A stretch of 6,587 nt of DNA from an uncultured Oscillospiraceae bacterium (GTDB lineage Bacteria; Bacillota; Clostridia; Oscillospirales; Oscillospiraceae). The translations under genes and the position numbers were made by a program. The stretch lies in the NCBI GenBank assembly GCA_934662925.1, contig CAKUKL010000084.1:1-6587 (forward strand). The letters are read 5' to 3'. Below, piece after piece: positions 6,357-6,587 of the stretch (positions within the stretch are counted from its first letter, which is position 1; every line of letters starts with the position of its first letter). The notes under the pieces are model-generated. The model had not been told where the DNA came from, ran no database searches, and saw only the letters and a list, made by a program, of their open reading frames with translations.

Positions 6357-6587
6357 TTAACCCACGATCTCGTCCACGCTCTTGCCGCGGGTACGGGCGA
6401 CTTCTTCGGGGGTACGCAGGGACTTCAGGCCCTCGAAGGTAGCGGCCACCACGTTCACAGCGGTGTTGGAGCGCAGGCACTTGGTACGGATATCCTTGAT
6501 ACCCGCGGCCTCCATGATGATACGCACGGGGCCGCCGGCGATCACGCCGGTACCGGGGGCGGCGGGCTTCATCAGCACGCGGCCTGC
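6357..6587 (-). CDS. rpsE: 30S ribosomal protein S5, C-terminal part
   Basis: S5 contributes to decoding accuracy and mRNA unwinding at the entry channel. Only 76 C-terminal residues plus the stop are present, starting [20 protein letters not shown] in frame with the window edge; the full protein is usually about 165 residues, so the first half is outside. The visible part is the C-terminal S5 fold: [19 protein letters not shown], then [22 protein letters not shown], then the terminal helix with [18 protein letters not shown]. The stretch KCLRSNT has Arg where many S5 proteins have KSLGSN, a variant I associate with Clostridia. The double-stranded RNA-binding N-terminal domain cannot be assessed. 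It is the first gene of the transcript in view. Confidence 0.96.
   Translation of the reverse strand, partial: AGRVLMKPAAPGTGVIAGGPVRIIMEAAGIKDIRTKCLRSNTAVNVVAATFEGLKSLRTPEEVARTRGKSVDEIVG

Noticed and set aside
1..6587. Mobile element, CRISPR array, phage or defence genes
   Set aside because: Coding is continuous with conserved housekeeping genes throughout. I saw no repeat arrays, transposase motifs, tRNA genes or foreign-looking segments.

Overview
The window is one uninterrupted block of thirteen co-directional genes, all on the minus strand. It covers the distal half of the spc operon joined to the alpha operon of a bacterial ribosomal protein supercluster. In transcription order (high to low coordinates) the genes are rpsE (3' part only), rpmD, rplO, secY, adk, map, a small KOW-domain RNA-binding protein gene, infA, rpmJ, rpsM, rpsK, rpsD and rpoA (runs off the low-coordinate end). 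Two of these genes, rpmD (59 codons) and rpmJ (37 codons), are very short. rpoA and rpsE are both cut by the window edges.

The gene order points to a Firmicute: adk and map sit between secY and infA, with a KOW protein gene just before infA. The high-GC codon use, rpsD lying between rpsK and rpoA (Bacillus subtilis keeps rpsD elsewhere), and the S4 and S5 sequences fit a GC-rich member of class Clostridia. An Oscillospiraceae/Ruminococcaceae-type gut bacterium is the most likely source. That placement rests on sequence memory, not on a search.

The layout is very compact. The rplO stop codon directly abuts the GTG start of secY. adk and map overlap by four bases (ATGA). map and the KOW gene are separated by one base, and the KOW gene and infA (TTG start) by three. 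The other junctions are 12 to 24 bp and each carries a Shine-Dalgarno sequence. The one larger gap, 83 bp between rpsD and rpoA, holds two inverted repeats, one of which makes a strong GC-rich hairpin just before the rpoA ribosome binding site. I see no promoter or intrinsic terminator, so the whole segment is probably read as part of a longer transcript.

Functionally the genes supply the small subunit (S5, S13, S11, S4), the large subunit (L30, L15, L36), translation initiation (IF1), RNA polymerase assembly (alpha), protein export (SecY), N-terminal methionine removal (Map) and adenylate balance (Adk). This is a housekeeping region. I found no defence system, mobile element, CRISPR array or previously undescribed system. 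The points worth a second look are regulatory or small-scale details.
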